Shown: positions 1-7,683 of the stretch, in pieces
Numbering within the stretch: the first letter of the stretch is position 1
Layout of the letters: every line of letters starts with the position of its first letter
Assembly: GCF_041154455.1 (NCBI RefSeq)
Contig: NZ_AP028664.1
Coordinates: 310,001-374,000 of the forward strand
Length of the DNA: 64,000 nucleotides
Reading direction: 5' to 3'
Origin: Variovorax sp. V213
Lineage (GTDB): Bacteria > Pseudomonadota > Gammaproteobacteria > Burkholderiales > Burkholderiaceae_C
Program-made: the position numbers and the translations under genes
Notes under the pieces: generated by a model
Databases searched by the model: none
Seen by the model: only the letters and a program-made list of their open reading frames with translations
Told to the model about the DNA's origin: nothing

Positions 1-386
1 ACGCCGTCCCGCCGGTCGATGCAGAGTGGCTTTTCGACCAATACGTGGCAGCCTCGCCGCATGAGCGCCATCGCCACTTCGGCGTGTGTTCCGTCGCTGG
101 TTGCGACCGTGGCCGACTCGATGCCCGGCGGCAACTCGTCTATGCCGGACAACAGCGGCAATGCCGCAAGGTCGGCGACGGGCCTGGCCGCGGGAGAGCT
201 GTCCACCACGGCGCTCAGACGGAAGCCTGGCAGGCTTGCGAGCTTGCGCGCATGGGTGCTGCCGAAACGACCCAGGCCCACGAGGGCATGAGTCAAGTCG
301 GGGGTAGCGAGAGCGATCTCCGCTTCGGCTTCGTCGCCGCAGGAGGCCGCCGAGCCTTGATCGACCGAGGGCGTCGTGAAGGTCAT
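1..386 (-). CDS. Gfo/Idh/MocA-family oxidoreductase, N-terminal part (runs off the left edge)
   Basis: Reading the minus strand from an ATG at 386 gives an open frame to the window edge (128 codons). A nucleotide-binding glycine motif, GLGRFGSTHARKL, lies about 36 residues in. It is followed by the SATVATSDGTHAEVA and VLVEKPL stretches that are typical of the NAD(P)-binding half of Gfo/Idh/MocA sugar dehydrogenases, where the EKP lysine is catalytic. The first ~35 residues are poorly conserved, so a later start is possible. It lies 46 bp downstream of the sulfotransferase on the same strand and probably belongs to the same glycan cluster, perhaps making or modifying a nucleotide sugar. Substrate unknown; the C-terminal half is outside the window. 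Confidence 0.8.
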   Translation of the reverse strand, partial: MTFTTPSVDQGSAASCGDEAEAEIALATPDLTHALVGLGRFGSTHARKLASLPGFRLSAVVDSSPAARPVADLAALPLLSGIDELPPGIESATVATSDGTHAEVAMALMRRGCHVLVEKPLCIDRRDG

Positions 387-432
387 GGAGGACGCAGCGG
401 GTTCCGCAAGCGCGCAGATGCCTGTCGCCGAA

Positions 433-1326
433 TCAGCTGTTGCCCTGCAATTCATAGCCGAGCTGGATCAGGAGGGCGCCCGCGACGCGTTCGAAGCGCT
501 GTACTTCCTGGCCGCTCATCGTCTCGCGCCAGGAGCCGATGCGCCCCGTGCCCGGTCGCTCCATCGTTCTGCGTTGCTGGTGCAGGCGCTGCGCATGGCT
601 CACCACGAAACTGCCATCGAGCGAGACGCGCGCCCGATGTTCCTCGAGCCGCCTGGGGGCGCGCTCCTGATGGTTGAGCAACTGATTCGACCATGGCAGT
701 TCCAGGAACTCGCACAGGCGGCGCAGCACCGGTTCAGGCCGTGCCACCAGGTCTTCGTAGAAGACCTCGGTGTAGTGGGCGCAAGCGGAACCGGCGTTGC
801 GGGCCGCTTCGACGCGATCGGCCCAGGCGCGCGCCAGTACTTCGGGTTCGTGGCCCGGTGAGAACCACTGCTGGCGCCATGACGCCGCCACGTCACGGCC
901 GTCGCGAATGAGGTGGACAAACCGGGCTTCGGGCAACAGCGCGGCGATCGTTCCGACGTGAAGCGAATAGTCCGGCGTCTTTTCGCCCCAGCGCGACTTG
1001 TCGAAGCGCTGCGCGTAAAGCCGATAAAAGGCGCGCAGTCCATCGGCCACGGTGAAGGGTTCGAGCGCCTGCACGGCTTCGGCGAGCGCTTCGCGTGCGA
1101 GGCCGAAGTCCTGCCAGTTGGGTGCACCCGGCGGATAGGCGGTGATCGTTTCGAGAAAGCGGGCGCGAAGATCGCCGTCCGATTGGCCCAGCGCCGAAAC
1201 TGCCGCAAGGAAGCTGGTTTCGGGCGGAATCGCGAGGTCTGGATGGGCATCGAGCATCAGCCGCAGCAGAGTCGTGCCCGAACGCGGTGCACCCACGACG
1301 ACCGGCATTGGAGGATGTTTGCTCAT
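433..1326 (-). CDS. PAPS-dependent sulfotransferase family protein
   Basis: 297 residues. The N-terminus carries the 5'-phosphosulfate-binding loop (GAPRSGTTLLRLML, residues ~12-25). The middle carries the 3'-phosphate-binding stretch HLIRDGRDVAASW. Both are hallmarks of sulfotransferases that move sulfate from PAPS to a hydroxyl or amino group. Its ATG overlaps the stop of the APS kinase gene by 4 bp (ATGA), so donor synthesis and transfer are translationally coupled. The acceptor cannot be read from sequence; the neighbouring glycosyltransferase, PIG-L-like protein and sugar dehydrogenase point to a surface glycan (inference). No signal peptide or membrane segment is visible, so it is probably cytoplasmic. 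Confidence 0.85.
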   Translation of the reverse strand: MSKHPPMPVVVGAPRSGTTLLRLMLDAHPDLAIPPETSFLAAVSALGQSDGDLRARFLETITAYPPGAPNWQDFGLAREALAEAVQALEPFTVADGLRAFYRLYAQRFDKSRWGEKTPDYSLHVGTIAALLPEARFVHLIRDGRDVAASWRQQWFSPGHEPEVLARAWADRVEAARNAGSACAHYTEVFYEDLVARPEPVLRRLCEFLELPWSNQLLNHQERAPRRLEEHRARVSLDGSFVVSHAQRLHQQRRTMERPGTGRIGSWRETMSGQEVQRFERVAGALLIQLGYELQGNS

Positions 1327-1856
1327 GCGGTCAAGTCTCCGATCAGGTCAAGCAGTTTGCCCACGGCGGGCTGCAGCCCCATTCGCATGGGATCGATCGC
1401 GAGCCTGGGCGCCTCCGGAGCCTCATAGGGCGCGCTGACGCCGGTGAATTGGTCGAGCTCGCCTTGCCGGGCCTTGCGATAGAGGCCCTTGACATCCGCC
1501 GCCTCGCACACCTCCAGCGGGGTGCTGACATGGATCTCCAGGAAGCGCCGAGTCCCGACGATGAAGCTCGCGTGCGCCCGGTCCACTCGAAGGGGGGAGA
1601 TCAGCGCCGCCACGACGATCAGGCCGGCATCATTCATCAGCCGGGCGACCTCGGCGGTCCGGCGGATGTTTTCGCTGCGCGCGTCCGGATCAAAACCCAG
1701 GTCGCGGTTCAGCCCACGGCGCAATGCGTCGCCGTCCAGCACGGCGCAGCGGCGGCCGCTGTCGTTCAGCGCTTGCGCCAGCGTTCGGGCCAGGGTCGTC
1801 TTGCCTGCTCCGCTCAGGCCGGTGAGCCACAGGGTAGGAGGCAGATCGGCACGCAT
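1323..1856 (-). CDS. cysC: Adenylylsulfate (APS) kinase
   Basis: 177 residues starting at the ATG at 1856. The Walker A loop GLSGAGKT lies at residues 13-20, and the conserved DGD, LNRDLGF and RRTAEVARLM segments of APS kinases follow, as does EVCEAADVKGLYRKAR. The enzyme phosphorylates APS to PAPS. It is a stand-alone kinase, slightly shorter than the usual ~200 residues because the N-terminal extension is missing; an upstream in-frame extension is possible but lacks family similarity. Overlap with the sulfotransferase gene suggests that its job is PAPS supply for sulfation rather than assimilatory sulfate reduction (inference). Confidence 0.9.
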   Translation of the reverse strand: MRADLPPTLWLTGLSGAGKTTLARTLAQALNDSGRRCAVLDGDALRRGLNRDLGFDPDARSENIRRTAEVARLMNDAGLIVVAALISPLRVDRAHASFIVGTRRFLEIHVSTPLEVCEAADVKGLYRKARQGELDQFTGVSAPYEAPEAPRLAIDPMRMGLQPAVGKLLDLIGDLTA

Positions 1857-1863
1857 CGTCGCT

Positions 1864-2640
1864 TCAGAGAACGTGGCTGCGCAGCCGGTCGGCCACGGCC
1901 TGCAGGTGGGCACCGCGAATGACATGCTTGTAGACGCCGGTCGCGACGCGCTCTTCGCCGGCGATCTCGAAGAAGGGCTTGGCGACGGGGGTTTCGGCCT
2001 GCTCGTAGCGTGTGGGCCGGGCGGCGAACAGGCACTCCCTGGCATAGGCTTGGGTGCCGAATTCCGCTATGAAGCCGTCGAGTTCCCGCTGCAACTGCCC
2101 GCCGAAGCGCTGGGCGTAGCCCTGCATGTCGGCCAGCTTGGCCTGCAGTTCCGCCGTATCGAGTTCGACCACCAGATGGTTCTCGATCGCGAGGCGCGCC
2201 GGGGGACTGGGATGGCCGACGGTCGGATAGCCGAAACTCGCAACCGGATGGCCGTGGGCCGTCGCGTGGGCGGCGACCTGATTGGCCAACAGGCGGCACA
2301 GGTCGTGGGAAGGGTTGTAGTCCTCCGCTTCGTCCGCGACGATGCACCCGATGCCCTGCGAAACGACGTGCGCCGTCAGGCGGTCGAGCCATTGCGCGAA
2401 CATGTTCGCGTCGCCGTCCAGCAGGGCCTGATAGATCTCGGCATCGGCCACGGGTGACACCACCTGGGGAATCCAGTTTGCGCCTGCTTGCACCAGGTTG
2501 TCGGCCGTGGGGGCCAGCCGCGGCACGCCATTCGATCCGGCGCCATTGGTGAGCACCACGACATCCGGCCGTTCGTTCCGAAGCCATTTCCAGAGCAGAA
2601 GCTCGTGTCCCGGATGAGCGGCGATCAGCAGGTGCTTCAT
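1864..2640 (-). CDS. PIG-L/LmbE-like protein with altered metal motif
   Basis: 258 residues. The start LLIAAHPGHELLLWKWL has the layout of the PIG-L/LmbE deacetylase N-terminus, where the motif is normally AHPDDE; here it reads AHPGHE, keeping the first His and the Glu but losing both Asp residues. A later NPSHD segment could supply a further metal ligand. The family removes N-acetyl groups from sugars (GlcNAc-PI, mycothiol precursors, antibiotics), but the altered motif makes activity uncertain. The gene overlaps the glycosyltransferase stop by 4 bp and ends 7 bp before cysC, so it lies inside the sulfation cluster. Family assignment is moderate and function is unknown. Confidence 0.55.
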   Translation of the reverse strand: MKHLLIAAHPGHELLLWKWLRNERPDVVVLTNGAGSNGVPRLAPTADNLVQAGANWIPQVVSPVADAEIYQALLDGDANMFAQWLDRLTAHVVSQGIGCIVADEAEDYNPSHDLCRLLANQVAAHATAHGHPVASFGYPTVGHPSPPARLAIENHLVVELDTAELQAKLADMQGYAQRFGGQLQRELDGFIAEFGTQAYARECLFAARPTRYEQAETPVAKPFFEIAGEERVATGVYKHVIRGAHLQAVADRLRSHVL

Positions 2641-4082
2641 GGGCGCTGAACTCTGGCCTGTATGTAAGTGGAGATTTGCCGCAGCGGAGCAGTGACGCGC
2701 CAGGACCGGCTGGCGTAGATCTCGCGCAGCCGGGCGTCCATGCCTGCGGCGTCGTTGGACGCCCGCCGCTCGACGTCGGCCAGGCGCGAACCGGCTTCGT
2801 CCAGCCGCGCGCTGAGCGCGGCGTGCGCCGTGGACGCCGAGGCCAGTGCGGACTCGGCATCCCGCTGCTGCGCGGCCAGCGAGGCTTCGGCCGCCTGCAA
2901 CCGCACCGCCAGCGCAGCGGCATGCTCCGACTGCCGCTGCGCCTCGGCGCGCCAGACCTCGATCTGGGCCTGATGGGCGCGCTGCTGATCGTTGAGTGCC
3001 TGATGCAGCCCCGCGACGTGCTGATGCAGCGAGGCAAGGCCGAGGTGCGCGGTCGTGGCGCTTCCACGCCGGATCCAGTCGTCCATGTAGCGCGCCATTT
3101 CGCGCGCACGCTGCTCGGCGGGCACTGCAATGATCTCTCGGCCGTCGGTCACCCGCCGTACGCAGGCCTCGAGCGCGCAGAGCGTTGCATCCAGTCCTCC
3201 GGTCGCGCGCATCCAGGCTGCGGCCTCACCCGCATCCTCCGCATCGAACTTGTCGAGCTCGGCCATCACGTTTTGCCGCGTGATCGGTCGAGTCATCAGT
3301 GCCCGGCCGAAGTTCCAGCGCCGCGCATGCGCCACCGTGGCCGCCGTCACCATCTCACCCATGCCCGAGCTCGGATCGAGCACCACCACGGCGTTGCCTG
3401 TGACCAGCGCTTCGGTGGCGCAGCGTCCTTTGCCGAACACGACGTCGTAGCGGCCCAGCGCGGCGGCCGGGTCGGGCAGGTGGTTGCCGGTGCCGCTGCC
3501 GATCACGTCGAGCGTGAGGCCGCGTTCCGCGCATGCGGCGCGAATCTCTTCGAGCTGGGCATCGTGCGATGCATAGTTGCTGAAGACCAGTGCCGCGCGA
3601 GGTGCGGCCGGCAATGGCGTGCGCGGCAGGAAGCGTGAAAGATCGACCCCGTTCTGGATCAGTTCGATGTGCTCGCGCTCGATGCCGAACTCGTGCACCA
3701 GCCGCTCGGCGCAGTTCTCGTCGACCGCGATATGGCGCACCACCTGTGAAAACTGCGGTGGGCGGCCGTGCTCTGCGCTGCGGTCGTGGCAGATCGTGAG
3801 AACCGGCACGTCATGAAAGTGAAGCACGGCGCGCACCGTCTCGTGGTGGGTGTTGCCGATGATCACGTCGGGTCGGGCCGCCATGTCGGCCACGTCGGTG
3901 ATGCACGCGATCGACGCATGGCGCAACTCGTCGGCCATGTCGCCGAAGGCCGTTGCAAGAATGGTGACGGCGTGGCCGCGCCGCCGCAGCCACAGGGCAA
4001 GATCCCGGGTGAACATCTCCGCGCCCGTGCGGTGCACGAGGTAGCACATCGCGAGCAGGATGCGCAACGGGCGCCCGGTCAT
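2637..4082 (-). CDS. Glycosyltransferase (GT-B type) with C-terminal coiled coil
   Basis: 481 residues from the ATG at 4082, which has GTGGAGG upstream; a TTG at 4121 overlapping the lipA stop is open too but less likely. The N-terminal half (LRILLAMCYLVHRTGAEMFTRDLALWLRRRGH) and the later VFSNYASHD and FGKGRCATEALVTGNAVVVLD segments match the two Rossmann domains of GT4-like glycosyltransferases. Roughly residues 360-455 are Ala/Gln/Arg-rich heptad-like sequence, probably a coiled coil, followed by a short SRSWRVTAPLR tail that is also seen at the ends of bacterial rhamnan and O-antigen glycosyltransferases. It overlaps the PIG-L-like gene by 4 bp. Donor and acceptor are unknown. Confidence 0.75.
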   Translation of the reverse strand: MTGRPLRILLAMCYLVHRTGAEMFTRDLALWLRRRGHAVTILATAFGDMADELRHASIACITDVADMAARPDVIIGNTHHETVRAVLHFHDVPVLTICHDRSAEHGRPPQFSQVVRHIAVDENCAERLVHEFGIEREHIELIQNGVDLSRFLPRTPLPAAPRAALVFSNYASHDAQLEEIRAACAERGLTLDVIGSGTGNHLPDPAAALGRYDVVFGKGRCATEALVTGNAVVVLDPSSGMGEMVTAATVAHARRWNFGRALMTRPITRQNVMAELDKFDAEDAGEAAAWMRATGGLDATLCALEACVRRVTDGREIIAVPAEQRAREMARYMDDWIRRGSATTAHLGLASLHQHVAGLHQALNDQQRAHQAQIEVWRAEAQRQSEHAAALAVRLQAAEASLAAQQRDAESALASASTAHAALSARLDEAGSRLADVERRASNDAAGMDARLREIYASRSWRVTAPLRQISTYIQARVQRP

Positions 4083-4117
4083 GGGGGCGGCTGCCTCCAC
4101 TGCGAACGCGGACGAGT

Positions 4118-5119
4118 TCAATCGTTGGCCGGCGTACCCGCCAGAACGTGTCCGGCCTGCTGGTCCGCGTGATAGCTCGACCGCACCATCGCACCCACCG
4201 CCGCGTGGCTGAAGCCCATCTTGTAGGCCTCTTCCTCGAACATCTTGAAGGTGTCGGGGTGCACGTAGCGGCGCACCGGCAGGTGCGAGCCCGACGGCGA
4301 CAGGTACTGGCCGATGGTCAGCATCTCGATGTCGTGCGCGCGCATGTCGCGCATCACCTGCAGGATCTCTTCGTCGGTTTCGCCGAGGCCCACCATGATG
4401 CCGCTCTTGGTCGGCACGCCGGGGTGCAGCGCCTTGAACTTCTTCAGCAGGTTGAGGCTGAACTGGTAGTCGCTGCCGGGGCGTGCTTCTTTATAAAGGC
4501 GCGGCGCGGTCTCCAGATTGTGGTTCATCACGTCCGGCGGCGCGGCCTTCAGGATGTCGAGTGCGCGATCGTCGCGGCCGCGGAAGTCGGGCACCAGGAT
4601 CTCGATCTGCGTCATCGGCGAGAGTTCGCGGATGTTCTTGATGCAATCGACGAAATGCTGGCTGCCGCCGTCGCGCAGGTCGTCGCGGTCGACGCTGGTG
4701 ATCACCACGTACTTCAGGCGCAGCTTGGCGATGGTCTTGGCCAGGTTCAGCGGCTCGTCCTTGTCGAGCGGGTCGGGGCGGCCGTGGCCCACGTCGCAGA
4801 ACGGGCAGCGGCGCGTGCACTTGTCGCCCATGATCATGAAGGTGGCCGTGCCGTTGCCGAAGCATTCGCCGATGTTCGGGCACGAGGCTTCTTCGCACAC
4901 CGTGTGCAGGTTGCTCTCGCGCAGGATCTGCTTGATCTCGTAGAAGCGGGTGGTGGGGCTGCCGGCCTTCACGCGAATCCACTCGGGCTTCTTGAGCACC
5001 TCGCCCTGCTGCACCACCTTGACGGGGATGCGCGAGAGCTTGGCCGCGGCCTTCTGCTTGGCCAGCGGGTTGTAGTTTTCGGCGCTTTGTGCGTCCCGGA
5101 CGACTTCGGTAGAGCTCAT
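4118..5119 (-). CDS. lipA: Lipoyl synthase
   Basis: 333 residues, full length. It contains the LipA-specific cysteine triad C75-x4-C80-x5-C86 (CEEASCPNIGEC), which holds the auxiliary Fe-S cluster, and the radical SAM motif C101-x3-C105-x2-C108 (CTRRCPFC). The enzyme inserts two sulfur atoms into the octanoyl group on lipoyl domains of pyruvate and 2-oxoglutarate dehydrogenases and the glycine cleavage H protein. It follows lipB by 6 bp, the usual order for the octanoyl transfer and sulfur insertion steps. About 40 N-terminal residues precede the catalytic part, common in betaproteobacterial LipA. Confidence 0.98.
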   Translation of the reverse strand: MSSTEVVRDAQSAENYNPLAKQKAAAKLSRIPVKVVQQGEVLKKPEWIRVKAGSPTTRFYEIKQILRESNLHTVCEEASCPNIGECFGNGTATFMIMGDKCTRRCPFCDVGHGRPDPLDKDEPLNLAKTIAKLRLKYVVITSVDRDDLRDGGSQHFVDCIKNIRELSPMTQIEILVPDFRGRDDRALDILKAAPPDVMNHNLETAPRLYKEARPGSDYQFSLNLLKKFKALHPGVPTKSGIMVGLGETDEEILQVMRDMRAHDIEMLTIGQYLSPSGSHLPVRRYVHPDTFKMFEEEAYKMGFSHAAVGAMVRSSYHADQQAGHVLAGTPAND

Positions 5120-5125
5120 TGGATG

Positions 5126-5827
5126 CTAGGGCGCCAGGTAGGTGGTGAGCTTCTGGCTCAGGACCCGGGCAGCCTCTTCCCATGTGGTTTGAATGCCGAT
5201 TGTAGAAAGATCGACTGTTTGGAGCCCCGCATAACCACACGGATTGATCCGCGAGAAGGGCTCGAGGTCCATGTCGACGTTGAGCGCGACCCCGTGGTAG
5301 GTGGCGTGGCGGCTCACCTTGATGCCGAGCGCGGCGACCTTGCCGAGACCCCGGAACGGGTCGCCGGCGTGCAGCGGGCCGGTCAGCGCCGCATGCGAGA
5401 ACGGGTCGTCCAGCCGCACGTAGATGCCCGGCGCGCCCGGCACGCGGTGCCCCGTCACGCCGAAATGCGCCAGAGTGCGCAGCACCGATTCCTCGATGCG
5501 GTAGACGTATTCCTTCACGTAGTAGCCCGCCCGCCGAAGGTCGATCAGCGGATAGCCGACCACCTGGCCCGGGCCGTGGAAGGTGACCTGCCCGCCGCGG
5601 TCGGTCTGCACCACGGGAATGTCGCCGGGGTTCAGGATATGGTCCTGCTTGCCCGCGAGGCCTTGCGTGAACACGGGAGCGTGCTCGCACATCCATAGCG
5701 CGTCGGGTGTCTCCGGCTGGCGCTCGAGCGTGAACTGCTTCATCGCCGCAAAGGTCTCGGCATAGCCGACGCGGCCCAGCCAGCGCAGTGCGATGGCGGT
5801 GTCTGCCGGGTGCTCTGCCAGCGTCAT
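5126..5827 (-). CDS. lipB: Octanoyl-[acyl-carrier-protein]:protein octanoyltransferase
   Basis: 233 residues. It moves octanoate from ACP to the lipoyl-domain lysine. Visible signatures are RGGQVTFHGPGQVVGYPL (residues ~77-94), the catalytic lysine in GLGKVAALGIKVSR (about K163) and the catalytic cysteine in INPCGYAG (about C197). Between the PGIYV strand and the catalytic lysine there is an extra segment of about 20 residues (~138-160) that is absent in the E. coli enzyme as remembered. It is the second gene of a run aminotransferase-DUF493-lipB-lipA, with 10 bp to the DUF493 gene. Confidence 0.97.
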   Translation of the reverse strand: MTLAEHPADTAIALRWLGRVGYAETFAAMKQFTLERQPETPDALWMCEHAPVFTQGLAGKQDHILNPGDIPVVQTDRGGQVTFHGPGQVVGYPLIDLRRAGYYVKEYVYRIEESVLRTLAHFGVTGHRVPGAPGIYVRLDDPFSHAALTGPLHAGDPFRGLGKVAALGIKVSRHATYHGVALNVDMDLEPFSRINPCGYAGLQTVDLSTIGIQTTWEEAARVLSQKLTTYLAP

Positions 5828-5837
5828 CAGGACCTGC

Positions 5838-6146
5838 CTAGAGAACGACCTTGACCGACGGATGGGCCGACAGCGCTCGGTAGAGATCGTCGAGCTGCTC
5901 GCGGCTGGTGGCGGTGACGGTGATCGTCACGCCCAGGTAGTTGCCCGCCTTGCTGTCGCGCAGCTCGACCGTGGTGGCGTCGAAGGCCGGATCGAAGCGC
6001 TCGGCGATCTGCGTGATCGCATGCACGAACCCGTCGACCTTGGCGCCCATGACCTTGATCGGAAACTGCGAGGGATATTCGATCAGCGACTCCTTGCGCG
6101 GATCGGGAATGGGTGTGGTGACTGCGTCGGTGGTGTTCTCGGTCAT
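5838..6146 (-). CDS. DUF493/YbeD-family small protein
   Basis: 102 residues. The segment ESLIEYPSQFPIKVMG followed by KAGNYLGVTITVTATSREQLDDLYRAL is the YbeD/DUF493 pattern, a small ferredoxin-like (ACT-resembling) fold. In enterobacteria ybeD sits between dacA and lipB, and here it likewise precedes lipB. It has been suspected of a regulatory role around lipoate metabolism, but the function is not established. Its ATG overlaps the stop of the aminotransferase gene by 4 bp, so the two are co-translated. Confidence 0.9.
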   Translation of the reverse strand: MTENTTDAVTTPIPDPRKESLIEYPSQFPIKVMGAKVDGFVHAITQIAERFDPAFDATTVELRDSKAGNYLGVTITVTATSREQLDDLYRALSAHPSVKVVL

Positions 6147-7036
6147 GCCGGGGCTCCTTGCTTCTCAGCGTTGCGTTGCTTGGCCTGCTGGTAGGCTGCA
6201 TACAAGCTCTTGTAGATGGGGCCGGGATGGCCATTGCCAATGGCCTTGCCGTCGAGCGTGACGACGGGCAGCACTTCCTTGCTGGCCGAGGACAGGATCA
6301 GTTCGTCGGCACCGAATACTTCATCGCGCGAGACGCGCCGCAGCGCAAAGGGAATGCCGCCTTCCCGGCACAGGCGTTCGAGCAGGCCATAGCGGATGCC
6401 GGTGAGCACCAGGTTGTCCTTGGGCGGGCCGATCAGCACGCCGTCCTTCACTATCCATACGTTGCTCGACGAAGCCTCGCTGAGCCAGTCGCCGCGGAAC
6501 ATGACGGTCTCTGCCGCACCGGCCTCGACGCTGATCTGCCGGGAGAGCACGGCGCCCAGCAGGCTGGTGCTCTTGATGTGGGCCTTTTGCCAGCGGAAGT
6601 CGTCTGCAGTCACGCAGGTCACGCCCTTGGCGCGCACCGCATCGGACACCGGCGGCAGCGGGTTCACCATCACGAAGACGGTGGGCTTGAGGCCCTTGAC
6701 CATTGCATGGTCGCGCGGCGCAACGCCGCGGGTGACCTGGAAGTAGACGGCTTGCGGTGCGTCGCCGCCCGGGGCGATCAGGCGCATCACGATGTCGCGC
6801 CACTCGGCGAGCGTGAGCGGATCGGCGATCTGCAACTCGGCCAGCGAACGATCGAGCCGCGCCATGTGTTCTTCGAAGCAGAAGGGCTGGCCACCATAGG
6901 CGGGAACGACCTCGTAGACGCCGTCGCCGAAAATGAAGCCACGGTCGAGCACGCTGACCTTGGCATCTTTGACGGCGGTGTATTCGCCGTCGAGATAGCA
7001 GAGCGTGGTGGGGAGTGCGGCAGTGAGAGGATGCAT
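6143..7036 (-). CDS. D-amino-acid aminotransferase (PLP fold type IV)
   Basis: 297 residues from the ATG at 7036. Fold-type IV signatures are visible: VSVLDRGFIFGDGVYEV (~28-44), the PLP lysine in AHIKSTSLLG (K155), and SEASSSNVWIV in the cofactor phosphate-binding region. The family interconverts D-alanine and D-glutamate with their keto acids, or acts on branched-chain amino acids; the overall wording is closer to D-alanine aminotransferase (Dat). It heads the lip gene run and overlaps the DUF493 gene. No strong ribosome-binding site precedes the ATG, so a start slightly upstream cannot be ruled out. Confidence 0.85.
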   Translation of the reverse strand: MHPLTAALPTTLCYLDGEYTAVKDAKVSVLDRGFIFGDGVYEVVPAYGGQPFCFEEHMARLDRSLAELQIADPLTLAEWRDIVMRLIAPGGDAPQAVYFQVTRGVAPRDHAMVKGLKPTVFVMVNPLPPVSDAVRAKGVTCVTADDFRWQKAHIKSTSLLGAVLSRQISVEAGAAETVMFRGDWLSEASSSNVWIVKDGVLIGPPKDNLVLTGIRYGLLERLCREGGIPFALRRVSRDEVFGADELILSSASKEVLPVVTLDGKAIGNGHPGPIYKSLYAAYQQAKQRNAEKQGAPA

Positions 7037-7140
7037 GCGGGAATTATGGTTGCGCTCGCCAAGTCGGGTTCTCGTCAGGCGACGAAGCCTCGATTTGCAA
7101 CGGCGACAGTTCAAGTGGCCGGACGGGCTGGGTTTTTACT

Positions 7141-7146
7141 TATAAT
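7141..7146 (+). promoter_or_regulatory. Putative -10 box upstream of the atp operon
   Basis: A perfect TATAAT lies 48 bp before the atpI start in the 157-bp divergent gap between the aminotransferase gene and atpI. No convincing -35 hexamer is seen at 16-18 bp upstream. The position suits the main atp operon promoter; this is an inference from position and the -10 match only. Confidence 0.4.
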
Positions 7147-7193
7147 CAATGGCTTTGTAGAAATTCTGGGTCGTCATCCGGGCTTCATTCGAA

Positions 7194-7679
7194 ATGAAAA
7201 CAATCGCCCAAAAAGATGAAAGGGTCGCTGAAGACCTCGACACGGAATACAAGCCGTTGACCGCCGATGAGGCGCGTGAACTGCGTGCAAGGCATCCCTC
7301 GATTTCCCCTTGGTGGGTCATCGCGGGGCAGTTGGTTGTCGGTCTGCTGGTGGCTTTGGCCGCCTGGGGGCTGACGGGGAGGCAAAATCTGGGTTGGTCC
7401 GCCGCTTACGGCGCGATCGCGGTGGTCATTCCTGCTGCGGTGTTCGCGCGGGGGTTGACCGGCCGGTTTTCCTCCCTGAATCCGGGCACTGCGGTGGTTG
7501 GGTTCTTCCTGTGGGAAATGGTCAAGATGGCCTTGTCGCTTGCGATGTTGTTCGCGGCGCCAAGGCTGATTACGGCGCTGAGCTGGCCTGCAATGCTGGT
7601 CGGCTTGGTGGTGACAATGAAGGCGGCCTGGTTGGCGGTGATGTTCTCGCCCCGGCGCCGGCAACATAGAGACGAGTAA
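7194..7679 (+). CDS. atpI: ATP synthase subunit I (c-ring assembly factor)
   Basis: 161 residues, with four predicted hydrophobic segments (about 42-62, 70-88, 100-122 and 127-150) and a charged N-terminus with a basic C-terminus. Position directly in front of atpB and the four-helix layout identify it as AtpI, a membrane protein that helps assemble the c-ring and may assist Mg2+ handling; it is not part of the finished enzyme. The sequence itself is poorly conserved, so the call leans on context. There is no clear Shine-Dalgarno before the ATG. It ends 4 bp before atpB. Confidence 0.85.
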   Translation: MKTIAQKDERVAEDLDTEYKPLTADEARELRARHPSISPWWVIAGQLVVGLLVALAAWGLTGRQNLGWSAAYGAIAVVIPAAVFARGLTGRFSSLNPGTAVVGFFLWEMVKMALSLAMLFAAPRLITALSWPAMLVGLVVTMKAAWLAVMFSPRRRQHRDE

Positions 7680-7683
7680 CTGA

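Noticed and set aside
4083..4121. TTG start of the glycosyltransferase overlapping the lipA stop
   Set aside because: The 13 extra residues are not family-like, and the ATG at 4082 has GGAGG upstream, so the ATG was preferred; the TTG remains possible.
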